This document shows positions 62,661 through 64,000 of a stretch of 64,000 bases of DNA, in pieces. Position numbers and translations under genes: made by a program. The stretch's first letter is position 1; every line of letters starts with the position of its first letter. The stretch covers positions 1 through 64,000 of the forward strand of contig WHVA01000367.1 of NCBI GenBank assembly GCA_015179125.1, in the 5' to 3' direction. The stretch is from Gautieria morchelliformis. Lineage: Eukaryota > Basidiomycota > Agaricomycetes > Gomphales > Gomphaceae. The notes beneath the pieces were generated by a model. That model ran no database searches. It worked only from the letters and a program-made list of their open reading frames with translations, and had not been told where the DNA came from.

Positions 62661-64000
62661 GAGCAGACTATACAATGCTAAGAAGCCTCCAGAGACAGCA
62701 GCAGAGGTCACCGATGATAGCACACATCAACGAGATAGATCAGGGAAACGGGGAGGAGCCATCTGCATAGAGGGAGAAGGACAGCCGGCTCCAAAACCAC
62801 AACCCTCGAGGGCGGAGCACATGGTCAAGAGAGTGGAAGAGGGGGAACAGTTAGTGAATACTCATTTCTCACCACTAGTAGGGGTAACAAAGACAGAGAC
62901 CATTGAACCATACCCAAGCCCGTTAGCAAATGTGTTCGCAGCTGTCGCGACTGGAACAGAAGCGACCAGCATGCAAGGACACATGCAGGTGTACAGAAGA
63001 TGGGTCAAGCTCCACGGGAGCCATGGACAGGTCATAAGAGCCCAAGCCGTCGTAGATGGAGGAGCGATGAGGAACACAATGTGCGCATTGAGATGGGACC
63101 AATGGAAGAGACGCATGACGCCAACGAGGACTTCAGAAGTGACGCTGAGAGTGGCAGACAACCACAAGATCAGATCAAAGGGCTGCTGGGTCGGAGAGGT
63201 CACAGTAGCCAACATCACGAAAACTCAGAGCTTCGAGATATTCGAATCACACGGAGCCTTCGAAGTAATCCTAGGGAAGCCATGGCTACAAGCAGTCAAA
63301 GCGATGCACGACTACGAGGCAGACAAACTCAACATTGAAGAAGGGGCAAGACGATCACCATAGTAAACACACTGGAGGAGAGCAAAGAGACGGGAGGAGA
63401 ACAAGGAGTACCGACGAGAGAGAAGGACCTACGGAAGAAGGACAGAGAACAGCTAGAAGCGAGCCTCCAACGAGAGGCCACGAGAATAAACACCCTCAGC
63501 ACAGAAGAGATCAAGAGAGAGACGAGGCCGATGATGAGACTGACGCTAGAGACAGAAGGGGAGAAAGCGAGAGGCGAAGGGAACCTGAGCAGGGGGGAGA
63601 CGGCAGAGGGGACAGAGAACGAGAAGAGGGCGAAATGGGAGTAACTAAACCACATCAGGAGGGCCCTCAGGATCAGCAAGCGGATGGACGAATGGGCAAG
63701 GAACCTGGACACGCTAAGTACCGACCAGAACGCAACCATCTGGATAACAAGAGATTCCACAGGGGAAGCACACGAAGACAGTGAAAGGACGAAGGACCCA
63801 TTCCCACCACACAGAGTACAAGAAATAATAGACAAAATCACCATCGGACTGGACCTAGAGGAAGCACAATGAGAAGTAATCCTAAACCTGGTAAAGGAGT
63901 TCGCTGACATCTTTGCACTCTCACTCTCAGAGGTCTTCCTGGTTGATTTTACCACACACAAGCTGCACGGCGACCTGACAGTCACACTGCCCAATAAAAT
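62661..64000 (+). mobile_element. Gypsy protease-pol region, runs off the window
   Basis: 62821-63363 encodes a retropepsin-like domain with AVVDGGAMRNTM in the active-site position and FEVILGKPWLQAVKAMHDYE after it. An acidic/basic, charge-rich region follows, and near 63890-64000 the lead-in to reverse transcriptase (KEFADIF) appears. It is likely the continuation of the gag region at 52442-54000. Broken, with several breaks. Confidence 0.75.

Overview
The window looks like a transposon-packed stretch of a mushroom-forming basidiomycete (Agaricomycetes) nuclear genome. The evidence is host genes cut by many 47-62 base GT..AG introns, two DUF6534 membrane-protein loci (a family known mainly from Agaricomycetes), GMC oxidoreductase relics, a tnp2/Plavaka-type transposon, and copia, gypsy and RNase H-bearing LINE elements. 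No rRNA, canonical tRNA gene or CRISPR array was found. All calls come from reading the sequence by eye; no database search was run.

Left part (1-21 kb). One apparently intact host gene, a 12-exon DUF6534 protein (377-2090, minus), is followed by a whole-length copia element (2944-7604) sitting in a foldback repeat. Next come a decayed GMC oxidoreductase gene (8944-11496), a second GMC relic (about 11.9-12.4 kb, minus), and a second DUF6534 locus (14.28-20.52 kb). That locus was hit twice inside coding exons, by a 554-base hAT-type miniature element (14505-15058) and by a young copia element (15635-20126), each flanked by exact target duplications.

Middle (21-47.7 kb). A solo LTR, a 5'-truncated LINE and a gypsy pol fragment lead into a large inverted duplication. 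Arms of about 2.43 kb (26591-29026 and 40784-43220) are almost identical. Between them lie a full-length LINE (29027-35107), several kilobases of a 20-base satellite with a 165-base higher-order repeat, and nested LTRs. The right arm merges into a broken minus-strand gypsy element that carries a composite retroelement (43422-44546) with a tRNA-like head and a LINE-like tail.

Right part (47.7-64 kb). A copia remnant, gypsy LTRs, gypsy gag and pol pieces and a spliced Plavaka-like DNA transposon (about 54.0-58.1 kb) fill the rest. Matching target-site duplications on pieces more than 10 kb apart (52442-52446 and 62661-62665) indicate that the segment from about 47696 to 61966 was inverted after the elements had nested inside one another.

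The likely working genes are few: the first DUF6534 gene, the LINE ORFs, the 1340-residue copia ORF and perhaps the Plavaka transposase. The rest is layered decay whose order can be read from target duplications: gypsy first, then LTR-E, then LTR-A, then a copia, then inversion; and separately satellite and gypsy, then inverted duplication, then LINE insertion.
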